From Tieghemiomyces parasiticus (Eukaryota; Kickxellomycota; Dimargaritomycetes; Dimargaritales; Dimargaritaceae): a DNA stretch of 11,706 nucleotides. The notes under the pieces were generated by a model that was given only the letters and a program-made list of their open reading frames with translations, made no database searches and had not been told where the DNA came from. Shown piece after piece: positions 1 through 8,619 of this stretch. Position numbers and translations under genes: made by a program. Where the stretch lies: the NCBI GenBank assembly GCA_027575765.1, contig JANBPT010001253.1, positions 1 to 11,706 of the forward strand. Direction: 5' to 3'. Numbering within the stretch: position 1 is the first letter of the stretch; each line of letters begins with the position of its first letter.

Positions 1-113
1 TGTGTGTGGGGTTGTGTATTAAGTGGCTGACTGATCGTAGATCCAGGTGCGCCGGTATGTGTGGCTAGTACCTAACACTCCCCCGCAATTACTTTGTATC
101 ACTACACGCATTG

Positions 114-149
114 CTCCCCCCCCCTCTCTCTCTCTCTCCCTTCCTATGT
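114..149 (+). repeat. Polypyrimidine tract with C-run and (TC)n microsatellite
   Basis: A run of nine C (116-124) is followed by a TC dinucleotide run to about 138 and more pyrimidines. It sits directly before an ATTCAG at 151-156, so it could be the polypyrimidine tract of a 3' splice site. It could equally be a simple-sequence repeat with no role. Confidence 0.6.
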
Positions 150-156
150 AATTCAG

Positions 157-243
157 GTCGCGGCGGCCCCAGTTTCAACCGCGGGGCGACCCACCCGCAT
201 GGTGTTCCCAGCTAGTGCCACTCATGCACCCGGTCAAATGTAA
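157..243 (+). CDS. Possible terminal exon of an upstream gene (partial, uncertain)
   Basis: After a strong-looking 3' splice signal (pyrimidine tract, then ATTCAG ending at 156), a GC-rich stretch reads through 28 codons and stops at TAA 241-243. The peptide begins VAAAPVSTAGRPTR and ends APGQM. Its base composition resembles the coding exons in this window more than the AT-richer DNA that follows. I do not recognise the peptide and no domain is visible. The rest of the gene would lie left of the window or in an exon within 1-110 that I cannot identify. The splice signal is the only support, so this may be chance. Confidence 0.22.
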   Translation, partial: VAAAPVSTAGRPTRMVFPASATHAPGQM

Positions 244-790
244 CTACGAACGCCGCTTGTCAACTTTCCAAAATCCGGCGTAAGCCCATAACAATTCCAT
301 TACTGCCTTCGCCGCTCACCTGAAAACCTTAGTATGATGATTAAAGTACATTGTTGGCGGACGACGTTTTGGTGTGTGATATTAATTTTTGGGGGCTCGT
401 GGATATGCCCTTGGCCTCCTCATATGTCAAGGAGCAGGCGAAGACCGAGCCGAGCAGTCCAAATGGCCACCTTAAACCCAGTTAGTAATGCCGTTGAGTA
501 TTTACCTTGGCCTCGCAAGCGGTGTACTTGTGGGTCACTGGCCTGGAGGAGAGTAGCCTTTGAGTGACCGCTGCCAGGGTAGAAGGCCAAACTCTCCAAA
601 TCCCTTTGGCAGCCCAGGTCACAGGCTTCGTAACGGTTAGGAGTGGCGGAGCCAGGACCCTCCGGGCTCATCTCCTACCTGACAACCTTTTTTTCCTATC
701 ACATTTACTCGTCACTTTCAACTAGAAGCGTCGCCATTTGTAAATTCCGTCCCCCCATCCCCCACATATTACGCAACCTGTCTGCCCATC
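244..790. other. Intergenic stretch upstream of the SH3BGR-like gene
   Basis: No gene is supported here. Short open frames on both strands (up to about 83 codons) show no recognisable domain and overlap each other. The part next to 791 should hold the promoter and 5' UTR of the SH3BGR-like gene, including a pyrimidine-rich stretch around 688-700, but I see no convincing TATA element. Confidence 0.5.
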
Positions 791-1595
791 ATGGTCTCCG
801 AAATTCGCCCTGACGGCAGTGCCCGAGTTCAGGTCTATGGCTCGAGCGTCTCGGGAAACCGCAAAGTAAGTCGCTTGGACCCAATGCAAGAACGTGGCCG
901 ATGTTTTTGCATGTGGTCGGATGGTCAAGGCCTCGCTAAATAGGATAAGGGTTGGTGACCAAGGGCTCGCACCAGACTTCTCTGGGCACTTAGATACTTA
1001 CCGCGCCTTCGCTGGCCTATCTCGTTTGTCCCCCCCCTCCTGCTTTCCACCTCCCGGCTGGCCCCTGTCCTGATCGATCCTCTAAAGTACAAGACTGAGT
1101 TCCGCAAATTGGAACAGTACCTCCACACCGAGGAGATTCCCTTCGAGTTCGTGGATGTGGCCGCCGACGAGGAGGCTAAAGCCTACATGAAACGCAAATC
1201 GCTTGGTAATACGGCCTTACCCCAGATCTATTGCGATGGCCAGTTTAAGGCGGTAAGTCTAGGAGACATAGTATGACACCCTGGCTGTGTCTCCCACATA
1301 TGCAGAAGACCAACCGGGTCGGTACAGGATAATGTTATACAGGCCTTAGGTCTGCCACTAATTCCCCCGTGCTAAAAATAAGTTTACCTGACCCCGGGAT
1401 CCTGCTCACCATACTGCGTAGACCTTTGCTGAGGTTGAGGAAGCGGTTGAGGGGTTTCAGCTGCGCGAACTGCTGGGTGTCGACGAGGAACCTGTCGACC
1501 ACGACGACCTGACGGTACCGGAGAACCTCACGGAGAAGGAACTGGCCGAGCTCGACGCTCTGTTGAATGCGTCCGCCAATAAGGAGGCCAAATAG
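791..1595 (+). CDS. SH3BGR-like (glutaredoxin-related) thioredoxin-fold protein, three exons
   Basis: Joining 791-865, 1088-1252 and 1422-1595 (all phase 0, stop TAG at 1593-1595) gives 137 residues. Residues 12-100 look like the SH3BGR family: a first beta strand VQVYGSS (13-19), a helix beginning YKTEFRKLEQYL, the characteristic second strand IPFEFVDVAADEEAK, a helix with YMKRKSLG, then LPQIYCDGQF with the fold's cis-proline at about residue 70, and a final helix TFAEVEEAVE. Where classical glutaredoxins carry CPxC, this protein has SSVS (18-21), so it should lack dithiol oxidoreductase activity; family members are thought to act as small cytosolic adaptor or binding proteins. After residue 100 an acidic tail rich in Glu, Asp and Leu (DEEPVDHDDL, LTEKELAELDALL) probably forms a short helix. 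The start was chosen because the first strand follows at once and both exon joins preserve the fold. Exact cellular role is unknown. Confidence 0.85.
866..1087 (+). other. Intron 1 of the SH3BGR-like gene
   Basis: 222 nt, donor GTAAGT at 866-871, acceptor AG at 1086-1087, possible branch site CTGAT at 1070-1074 with a pyrimidine-rich stretch before it. Joining restores the segment between the first strand and first helix of the thioredoxin fold. There is no other AG between 994 and 1085, so the acceptor is well constrained. Confidence 0.75.
1253..1421 (+). other. Intron 2 of the SH3BGR-like gene
   Basis: 169 nt, donor GTAAGT at 1253-1258, acceptor GTAG ending at 1421. Phase 0. Joining links GQFKA to TFAEVEEAVE, which matches the continuous strand-to-helix segment of SH3BGR-family proteins. 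Confidence 0.8.
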
Positions 1596-2501
1596 TCATT
1601 GGGCGGATATTCTCACGCGGGATAGCCTGGAGGAGAGGGACCGACATAACCAGTGCCGCCTCCCATACATGATTCGATAGAACTGTTATGATCTAGGGCG
1701 TAGTTGTTTTTTACGATGTTGCTATTGTTAAGGTGGAATATGTGGGTACGTCAGAAGGCTGTCTAATTAAATAATTACAGGGCCAGCGCAGGTCACTATG
1801 GCCTCGACAAATAAGCAAGATTCATCGTAACAACTTGAGACCGAGACGCCACCAGTTGTCCATTAGATAGAGGCGAAGGGTGGCCTCACTTCCTCATGCC
1901 TCCCACCTGCGGCAGCCCCTAGCTCTTCCCGCCTATACCTTGGCCTTGGCACCTTCCCCCCTCTGCCTGGTCACCCCCAAATCGGACGGAATAGCGGGTC
2001 AGTGGTACCAGGCGTGCGACCGCCATTCATAGAGAACGAACGAAGATAAGGCACTGTCGGGGAAACCGGCCCATCCATGGCGTCACCGCTTGAGTCATCG
2101 ACCCGGGAACAGGGCCCCTCCACAATATAATGTTCGAGTCCGCCCCCTTTAAATTACCGGCACTCGGTCCATCTCTGTGACGTACTCAACCCCCGCCGTT
2201 TAGTCTGCGCCCGCACTTCTCCGTCGGCATATCGTCTTTCATCCTGGGGTTGGACACCTCACGCCACTCCGCCCTCCGGGTCTACCAGGTTCGTCTGGAG
2301 CGAAACCTCTCGCCCCTTCCCTGCGGCTCTGGCTGAACCACCACAACCCCTTTCTTGTATTTGAGACTCCGCACCTAGCACCGTTCGTGACGCCTGCGCA
2401 CCGCACTGCGCATTCCGGCTCGTTATTTCCTCAGACGTCCTTGGCCACGCTGCCCGCCTCCTCCTCCTCCTCCTCCTCCCACCCCTGCCACCCTTCACAC
2501 C
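1596..2501. other. Intergenic: 3' end of SH3BGR-like gene and 5' region of PhzF gene
   Basis: No gene is supported. An AT-rich stretch around 1765-1780 (AATTAAATAATTA) could hold the polyadenylation signal of the SH3BGR-like gene. From about 2180 the sequence becomes C-rich on the plus strand, ending in the CCT repeat just before the PhzF start, as expected of a promoter or 5' UTR. The minus-strand open frame at 2259-2516 is arginine-rich only because it reads the CCT repeat backwards. Confidence 0.5.
2457..2477 (+). repeat. (CCT)7 microsatellite in the 5' UTR of the PhzF-like gene
   Basis: Seven perfect CCT units lie 24 nt upstream of the ATG at 2502. Pyrimidine tracts close to start codons are common in fungal promoters, so it may influence transcription initiation or vary in length between strains; that is inference. 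Confidence 0.85.
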
Positions 2502-3836
2502 ATGGCCAGCCTGCAAATCTTCACGGTCGACGCCTTCTCACACGACCAGCGGGCCTTCACGGGCAACCCCGCGGCGGTCTGCCTGATTCCCGCCAACCTC
2601 AAACTAGACACCGCGGTCCTCCAAAACATCGCCACCGAAATGAACCTCGCCGACACGGCGTTCGTCCAGTGCGTCCTCCCGTCCGAAATTAAGGTTGAGC
2701 ACAACGGTCGCACCGAGTACCAAAAGCTATCCCTCTTCAACCTCCGCTGGTTCACACCCACCACCGAAGTTAGGCTCTGCGGCCATGCCACCTTGGCCGC
2801 CGCCCACGTCCTCTTTAACGACTTTAATAACCCCTTTCCCGAGCTCAGATTTCAGACCCTGAGTGGGACGATTAGGGCGAGCCGCGATCCCCAGCCCAGT
2901 GCGGACAGGGTCGCCCTCCTGTTACCTAGGGATATGCCCCGGCCGTTGCGGGGCCACCATCAGGACCGGGGTGATGACAGCGATGAAGACGGTTCGAAGG
3001 AAGGGACAGAAGGTTACTTTCCACCGGGGGATCGCCCGCCAGCCTACGACAGTGACCATCCTTCTTCGGGGTTGCGCCCCGCGGTCTCGCGGCGTAGCTC
3101 TCAACGGCCTCTGACCCCGGAACGCCGGTCCAAGTTGCAACAAATCATCGATTTGGTCTTACAGAGTACCCGTCAAAACTCGCCCACTGGTTCGCCCCAT
3201 ACCGTCGCCGTTCGCAGCGTGCACTATTCAGCCGCCCGCGGTCACCTCATCGTGCACCTGCGCGGGGGGCCCGAAGCCCTTCAGCGTCTCACGCCGCTGT
3301 TTCCACCCGTCGTACTCAACCTCGGCCATGAATGCAAGCTGACGATGATGGCCTTCACCACCGTAGCCACCACGAGGTCCGAAAAGCCCGTTGGTGCAGA
3401 TACCGAGCTCGCCGTGGGCGGTGCGGATTGTGCGGTACGCGTGTTTTGTCCCTGGGTCGGCGTCTATGAGGATACCGTAAGTGTGTAGACAGTAACCCGT
3501 ATTGATTTGTGACTAGGCTTGGCGTTAAGACCGCCCTACCATTTACCGCCCACCGAGTTTGCGCTAACCCGTTGTAACCTGTCTCCCGTGCCCAACTGAC
3601 TCCACAATGTCACTGTGTATATACACCATCTTGCCAATCCCACGCAGGTCACCGGGTCGGCCTATTCAACCTTGGCACCCTACTGGAGTCATGTGCTCGG
3701 TAAGCCTGAATTGGTGTTCATTCAGGGTGGCAAACGGTTCGGCAAGGTGTTCACTCTACTGAACCCTGAGTTTGACGACTTGGTTCAGATATCCGGATCA
3801 GCGGTGACCGTCCTTTCGGGGCGTTTTCAACTCTAA
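2502..3836 (+). CDS. PhzF/PBLD-family isomerase-like protein, two exons
   Basis: Joining 2502-3476 and 3648-3836 gives 387 residues with TAA at 3834-3836; the ATG sits in CACACCATGG. The family comprises two-domain, diaminopimelate-epimerase-fold proteins, including bacterial PhzF (phenazine pathway isomerase), yeast YHI9 and human PBLD/MAWBP. Visible landmarks are the N-terminal strand QIFTVDAF (5-12), FTGNPAAVCL (19-28), EMNLADTAF (46-54), LRWFTPTTEVRLCGHATLA (81-99) and, across the splice, the second-domain loop GVYEDTVTGSAY with the following LAPYW. The closest match from memory is the PBLD type (RWFTP, CGHATL, APYW). Two oddities stand out. The residue equivalent to the catalytic Glu of PhzF (Glu45, in NLSE) is Asp51 here. 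An insert of about 60 residues (147-207) rich in Asp, Glu, Ser, Pro and Arg precedes the helix KLQQIIDLVLQ. The protein is about 100 residues longer than typical members. Substrate is unknown, as for most eukaryotic members; likely cytosolic, no signal peptide. Confidence 0.9.
3477..3647 (+). other. Intron of the PhzF-like gene
   Basis: 171 nt, donor GTAAGT at 3477-3482, acceptor CAG ending at 3647, possible branch site CTGAC at 3596-3600. Phase 0. Without splicing the frame stops at 3486-3488, before the conserved VTGSA motif; splicing joins GVYEDT directly to VTGSAY, which is diagnostic for this family, so the boundaries are secure. Confidence 0.92.
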
Positions 3837-5317
3837 GTACCTATTCATGCGCGTACGCTCTGCCACTTTTTGGTCTGGTCTATTGCTCGCACATTACATC
3901 CCATGGTCGGAGTTTATTGGCCTTAACACCAAACCGAACAAGTAGACACTTGACCATGTGAAGTAAGCCTGCCGATGGCTTAGCAATTATAACGCGAGAG
4001 CAGCCTCCTAATGAACTCAACTTAAAGTGCAGGAGGCATTAGAGCTTAATCCCATAGATGACCTCTAGCAATGTATAGTCTAGCGAAGTGACAGGCTCAG
4101 CAGGCTTTAACGTCGATCCATGCATCATATACCTATCTAATGAATTGTGGCACCATCGAGCCCCCGTCTGCATGGCTTAGCTCCCAACCAGGTCCTACTT
4201 ACTAACCCTGAATGCGAGTCCCTTTTTGGCATCTTTATCCTCTCGGAACCGGAAGGCCAAGTCCTTAGCTACTGAAAGAACCTTTCCACAGAGACCTGCA
4301 AACGCTAGCTAGGATTTGCGAGGAGAAACAGCTACATAGTGATGACATAGCACCTCTTATACAAGAGCAGCGGGGAGGTATGCTGATATGATTCAGAGGC
4401 AGTAAACTGAGACAGCCCATCCCGAGGAAAGCATCAAATAAATTAACCTGGTCTGATCGTCATAGCCTTGGCCTTAAAAATTAGACTGTCCAGGCTGATC
4501 GTTGCGGACAAGCAAAGATGGTGCAACCAGGTGCTATAGCGAGGGTTCTCCTCCCTCCCTTATTCGCCATACGAAGCATCTCATCTATTGTGTCTACTAC
4601 CTGACCAAGGCGATTAAACACTAACATGTGCCTAGACCTTGACAGGCTATATTGCAACGGGGAAGTGGCGGCCGCCTCCGCGGAAGCAGGACCACCGCCT
4701 TCCATGTTGATCAGGAAGGCGGCAGTACATATGGAAGACACGTAGGTGATCCCTATATCTCGAACCCATCCCCGCGAGCAACCTAATCCACCTCCCGAGC
4801 AATGAACGGTCCTGAGGTTGACCAACAACGCGTACTTCAAATCCGGCGACCCTTGCCCCAAGGAGTCAAGGTCGTGCATGAAATAAATAAGCAAATTCAA
4901 TCTTAGTATTCCAATTACTCCCCCGTTACAGTATGCAGCTTTCTAACCGCGTGATCGATTGATTGTCATTTGACATACAACTTGACACTCTGGCATCTTT
5001 CCTACTACCACACTCTACTCAGTCACTTTGTACTACCCAAGCTAGATTCTGTCAATTATCATCTAACCTCGCTCCCATTGCTTAATGCTTTCTTCCCTTT
5101 CAGTTCTTGACTTTTTGTCATAAGCCGTCTTTTCTACAACGCCCTGCTTCAATCCCAAGGAATTTCTAACCATTCGCTGCTCTGGCTCGCATCCGCTAGC
5201 CTCGATTCCGTGTGGTATTACCAAAGGGACGTTATACTTATTAAAATACGTTAGACTGAATTTCATGGTTAATCAGATTGATATCAGTCAAAGACCGTCT
5301 CAACCGTACATCGTTGA
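3837..5317. other. Gene-free 1.5 kb between convergent PhzF and subtilase genes
   Basis: Both flanking genes end here, so the stretch must hold two 3' UTRs. The longest open frame, minus strand 4481-4900 (its first ATG at 4879), has no recognisable domain, and one frame of about this length is expected by chance in a window this size. The base composition is AT-richer than the genes except for a short GC-rich island at 4665-4725 that contains a perfect hairpin. No tRNA or rRNA was seen. Confidence 0.55.
4695..4722. repeat. Perfect 9-bp inverted repeat (hairpin)
   Basis: CCGCCTTCC at 4695-4703 is the exact reverse complement of GGAAGGCGG at 4714-4722, with a 10-nt loop that contains the palindrome TGATCA. 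It lies in a GC-rich island within otherwise gene-free DNA. It is about 600 nt beyond the protease stop codon, so a direct role in its 3' end formation is doubtful. Confidence 0.7.
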
Positions 5318-7858
5318 CTACGCGCGGTTAATGGTAAACGTGGGCGAGGTGTAAACGGTCGGCGTATCATCATAGCTTGTCGGGTAGAACTGCAAAAGTA
5401 AAACGTACTGGCCGTTGGGTACGTTGTAGGTATCCGTGGGCGTCTCTAAATCATGGGCGACACCATCCCAGCGGTAGGTGTAGTAGCTAGTACCGGCTTG
5501 GTCCATATTCTTCTCCAGGTACATGGAGTGACCGTCGCCAACCACGGAGTAAACAACAGTGGGAGTGGCGGCCTTTGCGAGGCGGTATCGAACAAGGAAG
5601 ATGGGTAATTTCAGACGGAAGACGACAACAGGGGCGTTGTCTCCCACAAACGTAAACTTAGCACCGTTGCCAAGGACTTCACCGGTGGCATAGTTGGTCA
5701 GGGCCGGAAGGGAGATTCCCTGCCAGGAGGTATCGAGGATGGGGATATTAGAAGGATCGTACACGTAGCTGAGGTACGGAATGGTGACGTTGTTACCGGT
5801 GAATCCGGGCTTGGGGAAGAGGTTGAGGAAGCCACCCCCGAGCAGGAGGTCCTCCATGGTGTAGTCGCCGTACTCGCACATGAAGGCGTTCTTGACAGAC
5901 CCCTGAGCTGGGACGGGCTTCGTGTAGACGTTATACGACGGGTAGAGTACACTGGTGTCCTGGTGGGGTGGAATGGCGACTGTGCCGTCCCTGAAGAAGG
6001 AGGAGACTGACTGGGAGCGTACGAACTCGTAGCCGTACTCCACATTACGGGTGCTGGTATTATTGATATAGAAGTTCAAGGTGAACTTGCTCGTGATGTT
6101 TCTGACGTAGCCCGAACCAATCGTGTAGACGTTGTCGACCGTGAACTCGGCGTTATAGGCTTTGACCATATCGACAAGCCCGTTGCCCTGGAGTGCCGGT
6201 GAGTAGGGAACATTGGGTTTCTGGTACATGATGGTGGCCGTGTTGAGGATGCGCTGGAGGGCGGCGTTACGGTCGGGGGCCTTGCCGGACTGTTTGAATA
6301 GCGCAAAGACACCTGCAATGTATGGTGCTGCCATGGAGGTCCCGGAGTCGAGCCCGTACCCGCCGGCGGCTAGAGGGATGGTGGAGTAGACGTTGGTGCC
6401 GGGTCCCATGATCTCGGGCTTGATCTTACCGTCGGGTCCGGGCCCCCACGACGAGTACCAGGACGGCACGATGGGGTTGCTGTTGGTGAAGGACGCAACG
6501 CGGTCGTTGATCTTGACGGTGGCTGCACCCATGGCCAGCAGACTGATGAGGGACTGGCCGTCGGACTGAAGTAGCGTGAAACCAGGGATGGCATTGTTGT
6601 CAACGTCGCCGGCGTAGCCTGCAAATCCCGCTTGATTGTGGTACAGCGCCAGGGCGACTCCGCCGGCGGCCTTCACGTTGGCGGTCTTGACCTGGTCGGA
6701 ACATCCGCCGACCTGGACGAGCACCACGGCACCCCGGGCCGCCGCAATGGCACCGCAGGCCAAGTCGGTCGTTGCCCCGGAATCGCGGGCGCGCACTAGG
6801 GGGACGTTGTTGAGGTTGAGCGGCGGGAGGTTGTGCTGCTGGTCCGACCGGGGAATGACGACCTTGGTGGAGCCGACCGTGACGTTCATGGTGTGGGAGT
6901 AGTAGGTGGGAAGGTCGACGGCGCCGACCGCCACACTCATGTTGCTGGTGGCCGGCGAGCTGACGGCCCAAAGGGTGTCGGCCCCAAAGTTGCCCACAGC
7001 AGCGACTGCGATCACGCCCCGCAGGCCCAGTCGGTAGACAGCCTCGTCCACCATCATCGTGCTCCAGCCGCTTGGTGACCCGAACGACATGTTGATAATA
7101 TCCATCCCGTCAGAGGCGGCCCGGTCCAGGGCGGAGACCACGACGTCATTCCTGGCGACGCCGTTACACCCCATGACACGGTAGATGCCCAAGGTAGCCT
7201 TGGGCGCGACGCCCTTGAACACGCCGTGGCTACCCGCCGCAATCCCCGCCACGTGGGTGCCATGCACGGAACACGTGCTGTAGGGGTCGTTATCGGGCTG
7301 GGGCTGGTTGGTACCGTCGTAGAGGTCGCCGACGAAATCGTACCCGTACTTTATGCGGCAATTGGAGGTCTTGTAGCAGTTTCCGAAGGCTGGGTGTTTG
7401 TAGTCAATACCGGAATCAATGATGCCGATCTTGACCCCGGTTCCGTCCAGGTTATATGTGGAATGCATCTCGGCGACGCCGGTGAACTGGTGGGCCAGCA
7501 TGGGCATGGGCGGTAGGGAAGTGGTTGAAGGACGGGACTTTTTGAATGGTGAGTCGGCGTGTTTAATCGTGCGAATCGGCCACAGGCTCTGGGTGGCGAA
7601 CAGGCTGGAGACACCATCTTGGTACTGGTCTTTGAAAGCTACGCTAGAACCGCTAAGGATGGTGGTGTAGTTTCGGGTAACCGTGAACGGGATACCGGCG
7701 TCCTGCATGTCCCGAGCGAACTGGGCAACGCCGCTATACTCGACTACGAAGACATTAGGGATGCGGTTGAGCTGGTTGACGGAGAGGTCCAGCAAGGCGA
7801 TGGTGCGCCCGGTGACAATCAAAGCAACAAGGCCGCCGAGCAAGGCGTTGCAGCGCAT
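5318..7858 (-). CDS. Secreted subtilisin-like serine protease (S8) with PA insert
   Basis: An uninterrupted 846-residue frame ends with TAG at 5318-5320. Residues 1-22 form a signal peptide (hydrophobic LLGGLVALIVTG), which supports this ATG. Residues 35-98 resemble a diverged inhibitor-I9 propeptide (VFVVEYSG, then ILSGSSVAF, ending SLWPI), which should be removed on maturation. The catalytic triad is complete: Asp148 in GIIDSGIDY, His199 in HGTHVAGIAAG, Ser508 in GTSMAAP, with oxyanion Asn290 in AAVGNFG. A protease-associated (PA) domain is inserted at about 320-455, between Asn290 and Ser508. Residues 560-846 are a beta-rich, fibronectin-III-like C-terminus ending in the WDG and SPTFTI strands seen in fungal subtilases. 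This is the C5a-peptidase/Vpr-like layout. Several N-x-S/T sequons fit a secreted glycoprotein. It probably degrades external protein for nutrition or host attack; the target is unknown. It is intronless, unlike the two genes to its left. No transmembrane or GPI signal is seen at the end. Confidence 0.95.
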   Translation of the reverse strand: MRCNALLGGLVALIVTGRTIALLDLSVNQLNRIPNVFVVEYSGVAQFARDMQDAGIPFTVTRNYTTILSGSSVAFKDQYQDGVSSLFATQSLWPIRTIKHADSPFKKSRPSTTSLPPMPMLAHQFTGVAEMHSTYNLDGTGVKIGIIDSGIDYKHPAFGNCYKTSNCRIKYGYDFVGDLYDGTNQPQPDNDPYSTCSVHGTHVAGIAAGSHGVFKGVAPKATLGIYRVMGCNGVARNDVVVSALDRAASDGMDIINMSFGSPSGWSTMMVDEAVYRLGLRGVIAVAAVGNFGADTLWAVSSPATSNMSVAVGAVDLPTYYSHTMNVTVGSTKVVIPRSDQQHNLPPLNLNNVPLVRARDSGATTDLACGAIAAARGAVVLVQVGGCSDQVKTANVKAAGGVALALYHNQAGFAGYAGDVDNNAIPGFTLLQSDGQSLISLLAMGAATVKINDRVASFTNSNPIVPSWYSSWGPGPDGKIKPEIMGPGTNVYSTIPLAAGGYGLDSGTSMAAPYIAGVFALFKQSGKAPDRNAALQRILNTATIMYQKPNVPYSPALQGNGLVDMVKAYNAEFTVDNVYTIGSGYVRNITSKFTLNFYINNTSTRNVEYGYEFVRSQSVSSFFRDGTVAIPPHQDTSVLYPSYNVYTKPVPAQGSVKNAFMCEYGDYTMEDLLLGGGFLNLFPKPGFTGNNVTIPYLSYVYDPSNIPILDTSWQGISLPALTNYATGEVLGNGAKFTFVGDNAPVVVFRLKLPIFLVRYRLAKAATPTVVYSVVGDGHSMYLEKNMDQAGTSYYTYRWDGVAHDLETPTDTYNVPNGQYVLLLQFYPTSYDDTPTVYTSPTFTINRA

Positions 7859-7964
7859 GGCGGGAGAAAAGGATTAAAGGGATTAGGTTGTGTAACAGAT
7901 AGACGGCTTCTCAGGTATTTGACGGAATGAAATGGACCCCGGCAGTAGGCACCGGTCGTTAGAG

Positions 7965-7985
7965 TATATATACACATATATATAT
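7965..7985 (-). promoter_or_regulatory. TATA-like alternating TA tract upstream of the protease
   Basis: A 21-nt TA-rich tract, interrupted only by CACA, lies 107-127 nt upstream of the protease ATG on the minus strand. Position and composition fit a TATA element, but simple TA repeats are common between genes, so this is a candidate only. Confidence 0.35.
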
Positions 7986-8522
7986 CCATCCACTTTATCC
8001 CCACCATGGTGGTATCCCCATCACGGAATAAGTATCCTCCCACTTCGCCCTTCAGCACCTGCCTGGGTGGATTATCATTTAGCAGCGTTGGGAACGACAG
8101 GTGCTCCAGTGGTCGAGTATCAAAAGTGTACCGGCTAACCATCACTATTCCCACGTAGAGCGGAGGAGCGCCCATGCTCATCCTGACTGACGTGTGGCTA
8201 GGCACAAACAAGGAGGTGCGGTGTACAGTCGATCGACCGCATGAGTTCCAATCTGGGTCAATGTCGAGAATTTTGCCATTCTAGGTCGAGGAAACAAGCT
8301 ACCGACTCCATACCGCTCTCCGTATGGTAGCCGATGGTGCCGAGTAGGGCGAGACAGTTGTACGGAGAAGGGGGATTACGCCTAATAAACTAAATAAACT
8401 TATGTAAACGACAATCCCCATTGAAAGCGGGTAATCACCTGAAGTGTGGTGTGGTACCGCCTCTTTAGGGGAGGGGTTCACTGGGCTCTCATGGGGAGCG
8501 TCTGCTGTTCCTTGTCATTCGG

Positions 8523-8619
8523 ATGAGGCGGGGGAAAGGTTCTCCGGTCGCTGCTACTGGTTAGTCAGCCTGGGTAGGGCTGTCCTCCAGGTGGTGCTGA
8601 CTGGTGACCTCCGCCTCAT
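8523..8619. repeat. 97-bp structured inverted repeat with nested stems
   Basis: The outer arms 8523-8534 and 8608-8619 pair over 12 positions with one G-T pair (ATGAGGCGG against CCGCCTCAT is perfect). Inside, AGTCAGC at 8563-8569 pairs with GCTGACT at 8596-8602, and CTGG at 8570-8573 can pair with CCAG at 8587-8590 across a 5-nt bulge. The strand could fold as a nested hairpin if transcribed. It matches no RNA family I know; a cruciform, a decayed element or chance are alternatives. Confidence 0.45.

Noticed and set aside
2125..2145. GTTCGAGTCCGC, resembling a tRNA B box
   Set aside because: No matching A box or cloverleaf arms upstream; the flanks do not pair.
2259..2516. Arginine-rich minus-strand frame
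   Set aside because: The poly-Arg is the reverse reading of the CCT microsatellite and the frame lies over the PhzF 5' UTR and start.
4481..4900. Minus-strand open frame of 139 codons
   Set aside because: It opens with TTG (first ATG at 4879), shows no domain, and has patchy composition. With three stops in 64 codons, about one or two frames of this length are expected by chance in a window of this size.
7819..8211. Minus-strand 130-codon frame overlapping the protease start
   Set aside because: It opens with TTG, reads through the TA tract and overlaps the protease signal peptide in another frame; it is best explained as promoter/5' UTR sequence plus a shadow.
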